Assembly: GCF_024385505.1 (NCBI RefSeq) | Contig: NZ_JANFLT010000005.1 | Location: 248,001-312,000, forward strand | Direction of reading: 5' to 3' | Source: Arthrobacter zhaoxinii | GTDB lineage: Bacteria > Actinomycetota > Actinomycetes > Actinomycetales > Micrococcaceae | Length of the DNA: 64,000 nt | In this document: positions 44,945-53,827 of the stretch, piece after piece | Layout: every line of letters starts with the position of its first letter | Numbering within the stretch: position 1 is the stretch's first letter | Translations under genes and position numbers: made by a program | The notes under the pieces: generated by a model | The model's input: only the letters and a program-made list of their open reading frames with translations | Told to the model about the DNA's origin: nothing | Databases searched by the model: none

Positions 44945-45669
44945 CTGACGGACTCCAGGACGGAGCCGGGAAGCAGCTGGCGCAGAGAGTCCACCCCGCG
45001 TCCGGCCAGGGAGTCCCATTCATGCTCGAAGACCCCCGGCGGCAGCGGAACGAAGTTCGGTACCGTCAGCGTCACCAGTCCTGCCGCCTGTGCAGAGGTG
45101 GCACCGGGCAGGGAATCTTCAATAGCGACAACCCGGCCCTTGTCCAGGCCGGGAACGGAACGGGCAAGCGTGTCGAAGGCAAGCTGGTAGGGCTCGGGGT
45201 CCGGCTTGCCGTTGCCGACCATATCGCCGGTCACCACAACGCCGAAGGTCCCGGCCGGCAGGGCGCGGAGGATCTCCTGCGCCAGCACCTGCTCCGACAT
45301 GGTGACCAGGGCACAGGGAATACCGGCGGCCTGCAGCTGGGTCAGGAGTTCACGTGCCCCCGGCCGCCAGGGCACCTCGCGGCGGACCTGCGCTGCCACC
45401 TGGCCGATCAGCCGGTCGATGATGTCACGGATTCCGAGATCCACACCGGCCTGCCGGAGCATCCCGGCACTGACTTCCAGTGCCTGTCCGACCATGGCTT
45501 CGGCCTGGGCATCCGTCCAGTCGACGCCGAAAGATGAGGTGAGGTCCTTCTCGGCAGCGATCCAGTACGGCTCGGTATCCACGATGGTGCCGTCCATATC
45601 CCAGAACACGGCCTGCAGTGCTGCGTCGGCTTGGCTGCGGGAAGAATCATCTGCGGTATTCAGGGGCAT
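44941..45669 (-). CDS. HAD-family phosphatase (beta-phosphoglucomutase-like subclass)
   Basis: 242 aa. Motif I DMDGT (Asp24, Asp26), a cap of the alpha-helical C1 type (residues about 40-110), motif II in ALVTMSE, motif III GKPDPEPY and motif IV IEDSLPGATSAQAAG. Likely a sugar-phosphate or nucleotide phosphatase; the substrate is not predictable. The ATG at 45669 has TAGACT six bases upstream. Coupled to the site-2 protease gene. Confidence 0.92.
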   Translation of the reverse strand: MPLNTADDSSRSQADAALQAVFWDMDGTIVDTEPYWIAAEKDLTSSFGVDWTDAQAEAMVGQALEVSAGMLRQAGVDLGIRDIIDRLIGQVAAQVRREVPWRPGARELLTQLQAAGIPCALVTMSEQVLAQEILRALPAGTFGVVVTGDMVGNGKPDPEPYQLAFDTLARSVPGLDKGRVVAIEDSLPGATSAQAAGLVTLTVPNFVPLPPGVFEHEWDSLAGRGVDSLRQLLPGSVLESVR

Positions 45670-45675
45670 GTCCTC

Positions 45676-45681
45676 AGTCTA
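45676..45681 (-). promoter_or_regulatory. -10 box of the HAD phosphatase gene (leaderless type)
   Basis: TAGACT on the minus strand, six bases (GAGGAC), ATG at 45669. GAGGA in the spacer is close to the ATG. Confidence 0.45.
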
Positions 45682-45737
45682 CGTGGCGGCGTAAGCCGGT
45701 GTTTCTTTTGCTCTCCGCGAAGCACCGTGACGCGGTC

Positions 45738-45767
45738 CTGACATGCGGGTCGGACGGGGCATAGTGT
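45738..45767 (+). promoter_or_regulatory. Promoter of the PAC2 gene, -35 CTGACA and -10 TAGTGT
   Basis: CTGACA (45738-45743), 18-bp spacer, TAGTGT (45762-45767), then six bases to the GTG at 45774. The best-matching promoter of the set in the window. Confidence 0.6.
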
Positions 45768-45773
45768 GAAGTG

Positions 45774-46658
45774 GTGAGCAATACCGAAGGCTTTGAAGCC
45801 ACAGGCCTCCAGGATTTTTTTGGCGACGAGACGTCCCCCGAGCGCGTCACGGTGATGCTGGCTGCGTTCGAAGGGTGGAACGACGCAGGTGAAGCAGCCT
45901 CCGATGCCCTGAAATTCCTGAGCCGGCACTGGGACAGCGAAAAAATAGCCAGTATCGACGCCGACGAGTACTACGATTTCCAATTTACGAGACCGTCGAT
46001 CAAGCGCACCGCCTCCGGCGGGCACCGGATCAAGTGGCCCACCACGCGGATTTCCCGGGCAGAGGTCCCGGACAGCAACCTGGACGTCATCTTCGTCACG
46101 GGCGTCGAGCCCTCGTACAAGTGGCGGGCCTACACCGCTGAACTCATTGCCCTGGCCAAGGAACTGGATGTGGACTGCATTGTGCTTGCCGGCGCACTGC
46201 TCGCCGATGTTCCGCATTCGCGGCCCATTCCGGTGAGTGCGTCCTGCGAGGAAGTCGACCTGCAGGAAAGCCTGGGCCTGGAGTCGTCCTCCTATGAGGG
46301 GCCCATCGGCATTGTGGGAGTGGTGTCCGAGATGGCGGGCCTGGCGGACATCCCTTCCATCTCGCTCTGGGCCGCGGTACCGCACTACGTGGGGCAGGCG
46401 CCGTCGCCCAAGGCGCAGCTGGCCCTGTTGAACCGCATTGAGGAACTGCTGCAGGCTCCCCTGGATACGCATCCGGTGACTGAAGAGGCCGAAGCCTGGG
46501 AACGGGGCGTGGACGAGCTGGCCACCGAGGATCCGGAGGTTGCCGCCTACGTCCGCCAGCTCGAAGAAGCGAAGGATACGGCCGAGCTCCCCGAAGCCAG
46601 CGGGGAATCCATAGCCCGCGAATTTGAACGCTACCTGAAGCGCCGCCGCAGGGACTGA
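45774..46658 (+). CDS. PAC2-family (proteasome assembly chaperone-like) protein
   Basis: 294 aa. The family is read from VMLAAFEGWNDAGEAASDAL, the strand VIFVTGVEPSYKWRAYTAEL, and EGPIGIVGVVSEMAGLADIPSISLWAAVPHYV. PAC2 proteins are homologues of eukaryotic proteasome assembly chaperones; bacterial members are hexamers of unknown role. The start is either of two adjacent GTG codons at 45771 or 45774; the second is better spaced to the -10 box. Convergent with mshC. Confidence 0.9.
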   Translation: MSNTEGFEATGLQDFFGDETSPERVTVMLAAFEGWNDAGEAASDALKFLSRHWDSEKIASIDADEYYDFQFTRPSIKRTASGGHRIKWPTTRISRAEVPDSNLDVIFVTGVEPSYKWRAYTAELIALAKELDVDCIVLAGALLADVPHSRPIPVSASCEEVDLQESLGLESSSYEGPIGIVGVVSEMAGLADIPSISLWAAVPHYVGQAPSPKAQLALLNRIEELLQAPLDTHPVTEEAEAWERGVDELATEDPEVAAYVRQLEEAKDTAELPEASGESIAREFERYLKRRRRD

Positions 46659-46667
46659 GCGAGGCCG

Positions 46668-46722
46668 CGGATACGACAACGCCGGCCGTACCCGATGGGT
46701 GCGGCCGGCGTTGTCGTATCCG
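46668..46722. terminator. Long hairpin between PAC2 and mshC
   Basis: A perfect 21-bp stem (46668-46688 with 46702-46722; arms begin CGGATACGACAACGCC) around a 13-base loop. No T-tract, but its place between convergent genes fits bidirectional termination. Confidence 0.8.
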
Positions 46723-46742
46723 GGAAGCGGTCCGGTTTCCGT

Positions 46743-48023
46743 CTAGAGCTGGACTCCGAGCAGCGCGTTCAGAGCGGCGCAGACGAGTTCCGCTCCGGTC
46801 TGGGTTCCCGGCGTTCCCTCGGCAGCTGCCGCGCCCGCCCAGGCGTCAACAGCCTGCAGTGCGGCCGGGGCATCCAGGTCATCGGCCAGCGCGGCGCGGA
46901 TCTGCTGCAGGAGCGCGGCGGCGGCGTCGTCGTTGGTGGACTGCAGGGCACGCCGCCACGCGACGAGGCGTTCTTCGGCGCCGCGCAGCTGGTCGGAGGT
47001 CCAGAACCAGTCGGTGCGGTAGTGGTGGGAGAGCAGCACCAGGCGGATGGCTGCCGGCTCGACTCCCTCGGCACGCAGCCGGGAGACCAGGACCAGGTTG
47101 CCCAGCGACTTGCTCATCTTGGCGCCGTCCAGCCCCACCATGCCGGCGTGCGCGTAGTGCGAGGCCAGAGGGGTGCCTTCGCAGGCAAAGGCGTGGCCGG
47201 CGCTCATTTCGTGGTGCGGGAAGACCAGGTCCGAACCGCCGGCCTGCACGGTGAAGGGACGGGGCAGGAAACGCTGGGCAATGACTGAACATTCAATGTG
47301 CCAGCCCGGGCGTCCGGTTCCGAGCCGGCCGCCGTCCCAGGACGGTTCGCCGGTGCGCTCCACGCGCCACAGCAGCGGGTCCAGGGCACTGCGCTTGCCG
47401 GGACGCTCCGGGTCTCCCCCGCGTTCGGCAAAGACCGGAAGCATCTGCTCGCGGGTCAGGTGCGAGACCTGCCCCAGCCACCAGGCATCGGGGTCGCCAT
47501 CGGCCAGCCGGGAGGCGGCGTCGACGTCGAAGTAGAGGTCGCCGTCGGGCTCACCGGCGGTACCGGGAACCCGGTAGGCCAGGCCGCGGTCCAAGAGATC
47601 TTCGACGACCGGAACAATCCACTCCACGGCCTCCACCGCACCGATGTAATGGTCCGGGGCCAGGACGTTGAGGGCTTCCATGTCGTCGCGGAAAAGCTGG
47701 GTCTGCTCCCGGGCGAGTTCGCGCCAGTCTGCGCCGGTGGCGTTGGCGCGTTCGAGCAGCGGATCGTCGACATCGGTGACGTTCTGGACATAGCGGACCG
47801 TGTGGCCGGCGTCGCGCCACTGGCGGTTGAGCAGGTCGAACGCCACGTAGGTGGACGCGTGGCCCATGTGTGTGGCGTCGTAGGGGGTGATCCCGCAGAC
47901 ATACATGCTCGCCTCGCCGGCGGGCCGCACAACCACCCGCGCCTGCGCGGCGGTGTCATAGAGCCGCACGTCGTCCGACGTGCCGGGCAGGGAGGGCAGG
48001 GAGGAAGATTTCCAGGCAATCAC
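46743..48023 (-). CDS. mshC: L-cysteine:1D-myo-inosityl 2-amino-2-deoxy-alpha-D-glucopyranoside ligase
   Basis: Mycothiol biosynthesis, 426 aa, ATP-dependent. Related to cysteinyl-tRNA synthetase. It has the HIGH-type THMGHAST, the zinc-site Cys in [29 protein letters not shown] and KMSKSLGN. The anticodon-binding domain of CysRS is missing, which separates MshC from it. The GTG at 48023 is six bases after TAGAGT. Mycothiol is the major thiol of Actinobacteria. Confidence 0.95.
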   Translation of the reverse strand: MIAWKSSSLPSLPGTSDDVRLYDTAAQARVVVRPAGEASMYVCGITPYDATHMGHASTYVAFDLLNRQWRDAGHTVRYVQNVTDVDDPLLERANATGADWRELAREQTQLFRDDMEALNVLAPDHYIGAVEAVEWIVPVVEDLLDRGLAYRVPGTAGEPDGDLYFDVDAASRLADGDPDAWWLGQVSHLTREQMLPVFAERGGDPERPGKRSALDPLLWRVERTGEPSWDGGRLGTGRPGWHIECSVIAQRFLPRPFTVQAGGSDLVFPHHEMSAGHAFACEGTPLASHYAHAGMVGLDGAKMSKSLGNLVLVSRLRAEGVEPAAIRLVLLSHHYRTDWFWTSDQLRGAEERLVAWRRALQSTNDDAAAALLQQIRAALADDLDAPAALQAVDAWAGAAAAEGTPGTQTGAELVCAALNALLGVQL

Positions 48024-48029
48024 CCTTCC

Positions 48030-48035
48030 ACTCTA
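48030..48035 (-). promoter_or_regulatory. -10 box of mshC (leaderless type)
   Basis: TAGAGT on the minus strand, six bases, GTG at 48023. Lies in the 22-bp gap after uppP. Confidence 0.5.
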
Positions 48036-48045
48036 ACGGGCAGGG

Positions 48046-48870
48046 TTAGGCGGTAAGGACGCCGAAGCCCAGCAGGAGGTAGATGCAGACGCCCAGGAGG
48101 ATGCGGTACCAGACAAAGAGGCGGTAGCTGCGGGTCGAGACGTAGCGCAGGAACCAGCCGATAATGACGAAGCCCACAACGAAGGCAACCACGGTGGCGG
48201 CGCCGGTCTGCAGGCCGGTGTAGGGCATGGGCTCGTCCAGCGACTTCACCAGCTGGAACAGTCCGCTGCCGAAGACGGCGGGAATGGCGAGCAGGAAGGC
48301 GTAGCGTGCCGCAGCCTCACGGGTGTAGCCCATGAACAGGCCGGCGGTAATGGTGCCGCCGGAACGGGAGACCCCCGGGATGAGGGCCAGCGCCTGGGCG
48401 AAACCGTACAGGATGCCGTGCCGGTAGGTGAGCTTATCCAGCGTGCGCTGCTGGCGGCCGACGGCGTCGGCCACCGCCAGGATGATGCCGAAGACAATCA
48501 GCATGGTGGCGACAATCCACAGGCTGCGGAAGGTGCTTTCGATCTGGTCCTGGAACAGGAGGCCCAGCACCACGATGGGAAGGCTGCCGATGATGATCAG
48601 CCAGCCCATGCGGGCATCCGGATCGCTGCGCGGCACGCGGCCGAAGAGGGAGCCGAACCATGACTTCACGATCCGGACAATGTCCTTCCAGAAGTACACC
48701 GCCACGGCGGTTTCGGTGCCCAGCTGGGTGATGGCGGTAAAGGCCGCCCCCGGATCCTGGGCTCCGGGCAGCAGCTCCCCCATAATGCGCAGGTGTGCGC
48801 TGGAGGAGATGGGGAGGAACTCTGTCAGGCCCTGGATCAGGCCAAGGAAGATCGCTTCAAACCAATTCAC
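48046..48870 (-). CDS. uppP: Undecaprenyl-diphosphatase (UppP/BacA)
   Basis: 274 aa integral membrane enzyme that recycles the lipid carrier for peptidoglycan. Motifs: [20 protein letters not shown] (here [20 protein letters not shown]) with the active-site Glu/Ser region, and [16 protein letters not shown]. At least seven membrane helices. GTG start at 48870, seven bases after TAGAGT. Gives bacitracin tolerance when overproduced in relatives. Confidence 0.95.
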   Translation of the reverse strand: MNWFEAIFLGLIQGLTEFLPISSSAHLRIMGELLPGAQDPGAAFTAITQLGTETAVAVYFWKDIVRIVKSWFGSLFGRVPRSDPDARMGWLIIIGSLPIVVLGLLFQDQIESTFRSLWIVATMLIVFGIILAVADAVGRQQRTLDKLTYRHGILYGFAQALALIPGVSRSGGTITAGLFMGYTREAAARYAFLLAIPAVFGSGLFQLVKSLDEPMPYTGLQTGAATVVAFVVGFVIIGWFLRYVSTRSYRLFVWYRILLGVCIYLLLGFGVLTA

Positions 48871-48877
48871 ACCTAAG

Positions 48878-48883
48878 ACTCTA
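48878..48883 (-). promoter_or_regulatory. -10 box of uppP (leaderless type)
   Basis: TAGAGT on the minus strand, seven bases, GTG at 48870. Confidence 0.5.
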
Positions 48884-48923
48884 ATTGACGGCCGGGACGC
48901 CGCCGTCCACCCGCAGGGGCGCG

Positions 48924-49244
48924 CTACCGGTTGGCGGAGCGGCCCAGCGGGTTCCCGTTGTCCTGGTCCTCCGCCGCCTCCGGCTCGTCATCCAGGACTT
49001 CGTCCACCTCGTCCACGCCGTCGTAGTCGCCGTCGTCCTCGTCGTCTTCGTAGATTTCCAGCGGGGTCACCTCGCCGTAGGCGTCGTAAAGGACTTCCTC
49101 GTAGACTTCGAAGGCATCGGCGATGGCCAGATACGCACTTTCGACCACCGGATCCTTTTCGCCGCGGCGGGCGGCCGCAGCCGCGAGGTGCTCCTCGAAC
49201 GCGGTGACAAGGGACTGGAGCGCGATGCGCGGATCTATGCTCAT
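48924..49244 (-). CDS. Acidic hypothetical protein, 106 aa
   Basis: The first 55 residues are a helical part ([25 protein letters not shown] ... VEEVLYDA-like segment). Then a highly acidic tract follows (about residues 65-96, [17 protein letters not shown]). No family recognised; probably soluble. The ATG at 49244 is seven bases after TAACGT. Divergent from the DUF5703 gene, which it neighbours by 41 bp. Confidence 0.7.
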   Translation of the reverse strand: MSIDPRIALQSLVTAFEEHLAAAAARRGEKDPVVESAYLAIADAFEVYEEVLYDAYGEVTPLEIYEDDEDDGDYDGVDEVDEVLDDEPEAAEDQDNGNPLGRSANR

Positions 49245-49251
49245 GACCTAG

Positions 49252-49257
49252 ACGTTA
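49252..49257 (-). promoter_or_regulatory. -10 box of the acidic protein gene (leaderless type)
   Basis: TAACGT on the minus strand, seven bases, ATG at 49244. Overlaps the promoter region of DUF5703 on the opposite strand (TAAAGT at 49262-49267). Confidence 0.45.
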
Positions 49258-49285
49258 TCGGTAAAGTAGGGAAAATTGGAGGGAA

Positions 49286-49519
49286 ATGCGCGAACAAATT
49301 CTTGCACCTGATGTCTCCCGCCGGCGCGAAAATTCCCGGGACTATGAGTACCTGGTGGTGTCGGTGGATCCGAACGAATCACTGCCCGACGCCAGGCGCC
49401 GCCTGGTTGAGCACGCCGAATACGGCAAATGGGAACTGCACCGCAGCCGGATCTACAGCGGCGGCGGCCGGCGGTTCTGGCTGCGCCGCAGGGTGCTGCG
49501 CGTCCAGCGGACCCCGTAG
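49286..49519 (+). CDS. DUF5703 family protein
   Basis: 77 aa: acidic/Arg-rich, with DYEYLVVSVDPNESLPDARRRL, the HAEYGKWELHRSRIY stretch and the Arg-rich C-terminus (RRFWLRRRVLRV). It resembles the DUF5703 family of small actinobacterial proteins of unknown function. GGAGGG is 2-5 bp upstream of the ATG. Convergent with the acyl-CoA dehydrogenase gene. Confidence 0.75.
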   Translation: MREQILAPDVSRRRENSRDYEYLVVSVDPNESLPDARRRLVEHAEYGKWELHRSRIYSGGGRRFWLRRRVLRVQRTP

Positions 49520-49556
49520 CCGCCCGGGCTGTTCTGCCCCGGCTGTTTCCGGGGCC

Positions 49557-50705
49557 CTACTCCACCGGACCCAGAAGCGCGTTGGCCACGCTGCCGTGCA
49601 CCGAATCCTCGCTCGAAGGGTGGAACATTCCGGCGAGGACGTCGCGGTAGAGCCGTTCCAGCTCCGCTCCCCGGAAATAGCTGCGGCCGCCCGCAACCCG
49701 GACGGCGGTTTCCACCACGCCGCGGGCCGTTTCGGTGCTGCGGTATTTCAGGCCCGAAAGCAGCGGGAACCAGTAGCTGCCGTGATCCGTGCCGTCCTCA
49801 AGGTCCCGTGCCACGGCGCCGAGCTGCAGCCGGATACCGTCCATCCGCAGGGCGGCGTCAGCTATCTTCCAGCGGGTAGCGGGGTCCGCCGACGCCGGAA
49901 CGCCCTCACGTGAAGAACGTTCCCGGGCGGTCTCGACCGCCAGGTCCACGGCCCGGTCCGCGATGCCCGTGTAGACAGCGGACAGCAGGGTTTCAAACAG
50001 GGCGAAGATCCCGAAGACAAAGGGATCCCGGTGCGGGCCCACCGGCGTCGTGCGGACCATCCGCGGTGCCGGCACCACGGCGCCGGCCAGACGGGTGGTG
50101 CAGGACTGGCTGGCCCGCATGCCCATCGTGTTCCAGTCGTCGGCAATGGTGATGCCCTCCGTACCGCGGTCGGCGAAACCGAAGACCAGCCGCGGCTCCT
50201 CCGGATCCGAGGCGTCCTTTCCGAAGATGCCCAGCCGCGTCCACGCCGGCGACAGGCTGGTAAAGATCTTGGTGCCGGTGAAGGCATATCCGCCGTCGCC
50301 CGTCGGACGGGCCTCAGTGTGGGAATCGAAAAGCACGGCCGGGTTCGATGGCTCGGACACTCCGAAGGCAAACAACTCCCCCGCCGCCGCCTCGCGCAGG
50401 ATGAAGTCCAGCGACTCATCCCCCTTCAGTGCCAGCAGGTGGGCCACCCCGCACCAGACCAGGTGCATGTTCACGGCCAGCGCCGTCGCCGGAGCGGCCG
50501 CGGCCAGCAGCCGCTGGCAGGCAACGACGTCCGGAATGCCCATCCCGGCTCCGCCCCCGTCACGGGAGGTGAACAGGGCGAGGTAACCGGCCGCGCGCAG
50601 GTCTGCCAGGTCCTCCGTAAAGAAGCTGTTGGTCTCGTCATAGCCCGCGGCACGGGAGCGCAGGCATTCCAGCAGTTCCGGGGAAAGGACATCGGTGGCC
50701 GGCAC
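49557..50705 (-). CDS. Acyl-CoA dehydrogenase family flavoprotein
   Basis: 382 aa. The fold is seen in the helical N-terminus (DVVACQRLLAAAAPATALAVNMHLVW), FGVSEPSNPAVLFDS (flavin loop), GYAFTGTKIFTSLSPAW, and the C-terminal helical domain. At the position of the usual catalytic Glu motif (YEGT) it reads FHPSSEDSVH, so it may not be a classical dehydrogenase. It could be a flavin-dependent monooxygenase-type relative. GTG start with AAGGAG. Followed by the M20 peptidase on the same strand. Confidence 0.85.
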   Translation of the reverse strand: MPATDVLSPELLECLRSRAAGYDETNSFFTEDLADLRAAGYLALFTSRDGGGAGMGIPDVVACQRLLAAAAPATALAVNMHLVWCGVAHLLALKGDESLDFILREAAAGELFAFGVSEPSNPAVLFDSHTEARPTGDGGYAFTGTKIFTSLSPAWTRLGIFGKDASDPEEPRLVFGFADRGTEGITIADDWNTMGMRASQSCTTRLAGAVVPAPRMVRTTPVGPHRDPFVFGIFALFETLLSAVYTGIADRAVDLAVETARERSSREGVPASADPATRWKIADAALRMDGIRLQLGAVARDLEDGTDHGSYWFPLLSGLKYRSTETARGVVETAVRVAGGRSYFRGAELERLYRDVLAGMFHPSSEDSVHGSVANALLGPVE

Positions 50706-50736
50706 GGGGGTTCTCCTTCGAAAGGCGGGGACGGGC

Positions 50737-52059
50737 TCAGTAATCGGTCAGGAGGCGGGAGAGGACCCGGGTCCCGAACTTCAGCGAGTCCACCGGCACG
50801 CGTTCATCCACACCGTGGAACATGCCGGTGAAGTCCAGGTCTTCCGGCAGACGCAGCGGGGCAAAACCGTACCCGGTGATGCCCAGCCGGCTGAGGGACT
50901 TGTTGTCCGTACCGCCCGAAAGCGTATACGGCAGCACCGGTGCCCCCGGATCCTCGGCCTGCAGGGCGGAGATCATCGAGTCGACCAGGTTGCCCTTGAA
51001 CGGTACTTCGAGGGACACGTCCTGGTGCTCGTAGCTGATGTCGATGCCTTCGCCGGCAAGCTCGCGGATGGTGGCCAGCACCTGCTCCTCCTGCCCGGGC
51101 AGGGTGCGGGCATCGATCAGGGCCTCGGCGGTGCCGGGGATGACGTTGTGCTTGTAGCCGGCCTTCAGCACCGTCGGGTTGGAGGTGTTCTGCAGGGTCG
51201 CGCCCACAAACCGGGCCACGGTGCCCAGTTCAGCGAGGATCCGGTCCGGGTTGTCCGGATCGAACTCGACGCCGGTCAGTTCGGTGACGCCGTCCAGGAA
51301 GGCACGGGTGGTGTCCGTCAGTTCGATCGGCCAGGGGTGGCTGCCGATGTTGGCGACGGCGCGGGCCAGCCGGGTGACGGCGTTGTCGGTGTTGATCTGC
51401 GAGCCGTGCCCGGCACGGCCGTGCGCGACCAGCCGCAGCCAGGAGATGCCCTTTTCCGCAGTCTGCAGCAGATACGTCCGCTTTCCGCCGATGGTGGCCG
51501 AGAAGCCGCCGACCTCGGAGATGGCCTCGGTGGCGCCGTCGAACAGTTCCGGACGGTGTTCCACGGCCCAGCGGGCACCGTAGTCGCCGCCCGCTTCCTC
51601 ATCGGCGAAGAACGCAAAGACAATGTCCCGGCGCGGCCGGGTTCCGGTGGCCGCCATGGAGCGCATCACGGACAGGATCATGGCGTCCATGTCCTTCATG
51701 TCCACGGCGCCGCGGCCCCAGATCAGCCCGTCCCGTTCCTCGCCGCTGAACGGGTCCACCGTCCAGTCCGCTTTCTGGGCCGGTACAACGTCGAGGTGGC
51801 CGTGGACCACGAGGGCGGGCAGGGAGGAATCGGTGCCCTCCATTCGGGTCACCACGGACGCGCGTCCCGGGGCCGACTCAAAGAGGTCGGCGGAGAGCCC
51901 GGCTTCTTCGATCAGTCCGGCGGTGTACTCGGCAGCCGCACGCTCCCCCGGACCGGAGTTGTCGCCGAAGTTGGAGGTGTCAAAGCGGATGAGCTCCTGG
52001 CAGATCCGGGCCACCTCATCTTCGGCGCGGGGCTGCTCGGCACGGACGTCTGTGGGCAT
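50737..52059 (-). CDS. M20-family metallopeptidase (dipeptidase/succinyl-diaminopimelate desuccinylase-like)
   Basis: 440 aa. Binuclear zinc site: HGHLDVVPAQ (His and Asp), GRGAVDMKDMDAM (bridging Asp), FADEEAGGDYGA (catalytic Glu and metal Glu) and the closing FHGVDERVPVDSL. The lid/dimerisation domain lies in the middle (GRAGHGSQINTDNAVTRLA). Substrate not specified. Starts at ATG 52059 with AAGGAG upstream. Confidence 0.92.
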   Translation of the reverse strand: MPTDVRAEQPRAEDEVARICQELIRFDTSNFGDNSGPGERAAAEYTAGLIEEAGLSADLFESAPGRASVVTRMEGTDSSLPALVVHGHLDVVPAQKADWTVDPFSGEERDGLIWGRGAVDMKDMDAMILSVMRSMAATGTRPRRDIVFAFFADEEAGGDYGARWAVEHRPELFDGATEAISEVGGFSATIGGKRTYLLQTAEKGISWLRLVAHGRAGHGSQINTDNAVTRLARAVANIGSHPWPIELTDTTRAFLDGVTELTGVEFDPDNPDRILAELGTVARFVGATLQNTSNPTVLKAGYKHNVIPGTAEALIDARTLPGQEEQVLATIRELAGEGIDISYEHQDVSLEVPFKGNLVDSMISALQAEDPGAPVLPYTLSGGTDNKSLSRLGITGYGFAPLRLPEDLDFTGMFHGVDERVPVDSLKFGTRVLSRLLTDY

Positions 52060-52189
52060 GGGCTTCTCCTTCGGTGAACTGTGCAGCCAGCTTAGCCAGA
52101 CCGGCGGCGCGATGGGCCGCATTTCGCTGCACGGGGGCGCCGACCGGCCCCCGGCTTGGGCCGATTCGTGCTTAGCGCCTAAACCGTGT

Positions 52190-52195
52190 TAGAGT
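52190..52195 (+). promoter_or_regulatory. Putative -10 box of tRNA-Leu
   Basis: TAGAGT about 58 bp before the mature tRNA. No clear -35 hexamer was found at the matching distance. Confidence 0.4.
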
Positions 52196-52252
52196 TTTTC
52201 CCGTTGCTTCCACAGGTTTTGAACAACTAAAGAGCCGGTGGAAATCACCCAA

Positions 52253-52335
52253 GCGCGGGTGGCGGAATGGCAGACGCGCTAGCTTGAGGTGCTAGTCCTC
52301 TAACGAGGGTGGGGGTTCAAGTCCCCCTCCGCGCA
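52253..52335 (+). tRNA. tRNA-Leu (anticodon GAG)
   Basis: The 5' acceptor strand GCGCGGG (52253-52259) pairs with TCCGCGC at 52328-52334. The anticodon stem is CTAGC-TTGAGGT-GCTAG, with GAG read in the loop. The long variable arm (class II) and the T-loop GGGGGTTCAAGTCCCCC fit tRNA-Leu. The discriminator is A. The 3' CCA is not encoded (CAG follows). Confidence 0.95.
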
Positions 52336-52340
52336 CAGTG

Positions 52341-52381
52341 AAGTCCTCCTGGAATCTACGGATTCCGGGAGGACTTTTTTG
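52341..52381 (+). terminator. Rho-independent terminator of tRNA-Leu
   Basis: AGTCCTCC (52342-52349) pairs with GGAGGACT (52368-52375). An inner GGAATC/GATTCC stem adds to it, and a T6 tract follows. Confidence 0.92.
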
Positions 52382-52436
52382 TTTGTCCGGAACGGTCCGG
52401 TGTGATCTTTACCTCACATCACCCGCAGGCCTTCGG

Positions 52437-52442
52437 TACGCT
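52437..52442 (+). promoter_or_regulatory. -10 box of the CNNM/CorC gene (leaderless type)
   Basis: TACGCT, six bases, ATG at 52449. Confidence 0.45.
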
Positions 52443-52448
52443 CGCACC

Positions 52449-53747
52449 ATGGACGGCAGCGGCGTCTTTAATCTCCTGCTCGTGGTTTTCTTCATTCTGC
52501 TGGGCGGAATCTTCGCCGGCGCGGAAATGGCGCTGGTGTCCCTCCGCGAGAGCCAGATCAGCGGCATCGAACGGAGCGGGAAGCAGGGCAGGCGCACCGC
52601 GCACCTGGCCCGCAACCCCAACCTGTTCCTGTCGGCGATCCAGATCGGCGTGACCCTCACCGGTTTCTTCTCCGCCGCCTACGGTGCCTCGGCCCTGGCC
52701 CCTGCGTTGGTTCCCCTTCTGCGGCAGTGGGGGCTGCCCGGGTCCACGGCGGAAGCGACGGCGTTCATCCTGCTGACCCTCGCCGTGGCTTACCTGTCCC
52801 TGGTGTTCTCGGAACTGGTGCCCAAGCGGCTGGCCACGCAGAATGCGGTCCTCTACGCCCGCGTCCTCTCCCCCGCCCTGAACCTGTTCGCCGTGCTGAT
52901 GCGCCCCGTTATCCGGCTCCTGTCCTTCTCGACCGACACCGTGGTGCGTCTGCTGGGCGGTAATCCGAAGGTGAAGACCGTGCCGGTGAGCAGCGAGGAA
53001 CTCTGGGACATGGTGGCGGCCAGCCCCATGCTGGCCGAAGACAGCCGGCGGATCCTCTCAGACGTTTTCGGAGCAGGCACAAGGCTGGTCCAGGAGGTCA
53101 TGCGGCCCCGGACCGAAGTGGTGTTTGTCCGTGCGGACCTTCCCCTGGCAGAAGCGCGACGCCGGGTGCGGCACCAGCCCTATTCCCGGTATCCGGTGAC
53201 CGGCACCTCCGTGGACGACATTCTCGGGTTCATCCACGTGCGGGATCTGATGCCGGATCCGGACGCCCAGGAGCCGGACCAGCGCAGTGTGGCCGACATC
53301 CTGCGCCCGATCCTGTTTGTGCCGGGGACCGCCGCCGTCCTGCCGTCACTGGGCCGCATGCGCCGCGGAAACAGCCACATTGCGATTGTGGCGGACGAAT
53401 ACGGCGGGACGGACGGCATCGTGACGCTGGAAGACCTGGTGGAGGAACTCGTCGGCGAGATCTACGACGAATACGACACCGGGCAGGACCCCGAAGACCG
53501 CTACCGCAGGGAAAAGGGGCAGCTGGTGGTGGACGGCGCACTGATCCTGCAGGAATTCGAACGGCTGACCGGGTTCGGGCTGCCCGAGGGCCAATACGAG
53601 ACGGTCGCCGGGTACATCCTGGAACGTCTGGGCCGCATGGCGCGGCCGGGCGACACGGTGCAGGCCCCGGGCTGCAGGCTGGAGGTCCTGGGCGTGCGGC
53701 GGCGGCGGATCGGCGCGGTCCGGGTGATTCCCGGGGCGCCTGCGTAG
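52449..53747 (+). CDS. CNNM/CorC-HlyC family transporter (hemolysin-like, magnesium or metal efflux)
   Basis: 432 aa. N-terminal DUF21/CNNM domain with four membrane segments (LLLVVFFILLGGIFAGAEMALVS; AIQIGVTLTGFFSAAYGASALAP; AFILLTLAVAYLSLVFSELVPK). A CBS pair follows (RPRTEVVFVRADLPLAEARRR ... GFIHVRDLM ... HIAIVADEYGGTDGIVTLEDLVEE). A CorC-HlyC domain ends it (QLVVDGALILQEFERLTGFGL). The true start is ATG at 52449; open frame upstream passes through the terminator. Confidence 0.92.
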   Translation: MDGSGVFNLLLVVFFILLGGIFAGAEMALVSLRESQISGIERSGKQGRRTAHLARNPNLFLSAIQIGVTLTGFFSAAYGASALAPALVPLLRQWGLPGSTAEATAFILLTLAVAYLSLVFSELVPKRLATQNAVLYARVLSPALNLFAVLMRPVIRLLSFSTDTVVRLLGGNPKVKTVPVSSEELWDMVAASPMLAEDSRRILSDVFGAGTRLVQEVMRPRTEVVFVRADLPLAEARRRVRHQPYSRYPVTGTSVDDILGFIHVRDLMPDPDAQEPDQRSVADILRPILFVPGTAAVLPSLGRMRRGNSHIAIVADEYGGTDGIVTLEDLVEELVGEIYDEYDTGQDPEDRYRREKGQLVVDGALILQEFERLTGFGLPEGQYETVAGYILERLGRMARPGDTVQAPGCRLEVLGVRRRRIGAVRVIPGAPA

Positions 53748-53827
53748 GGCAGCCCATTGCCAGATCCGCCGTCCACCGCGCAGAATACCGTCCAACGCGG
53801 CATCCCTGAACGTCCGGAAGGACAACC

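Noticed and set aside
46668-46722. Perfect 21-bp stem as a small RNA gene
   Set aside because: It lies between convergent genes, which explains it as a shared terminator; no promoter was seen.
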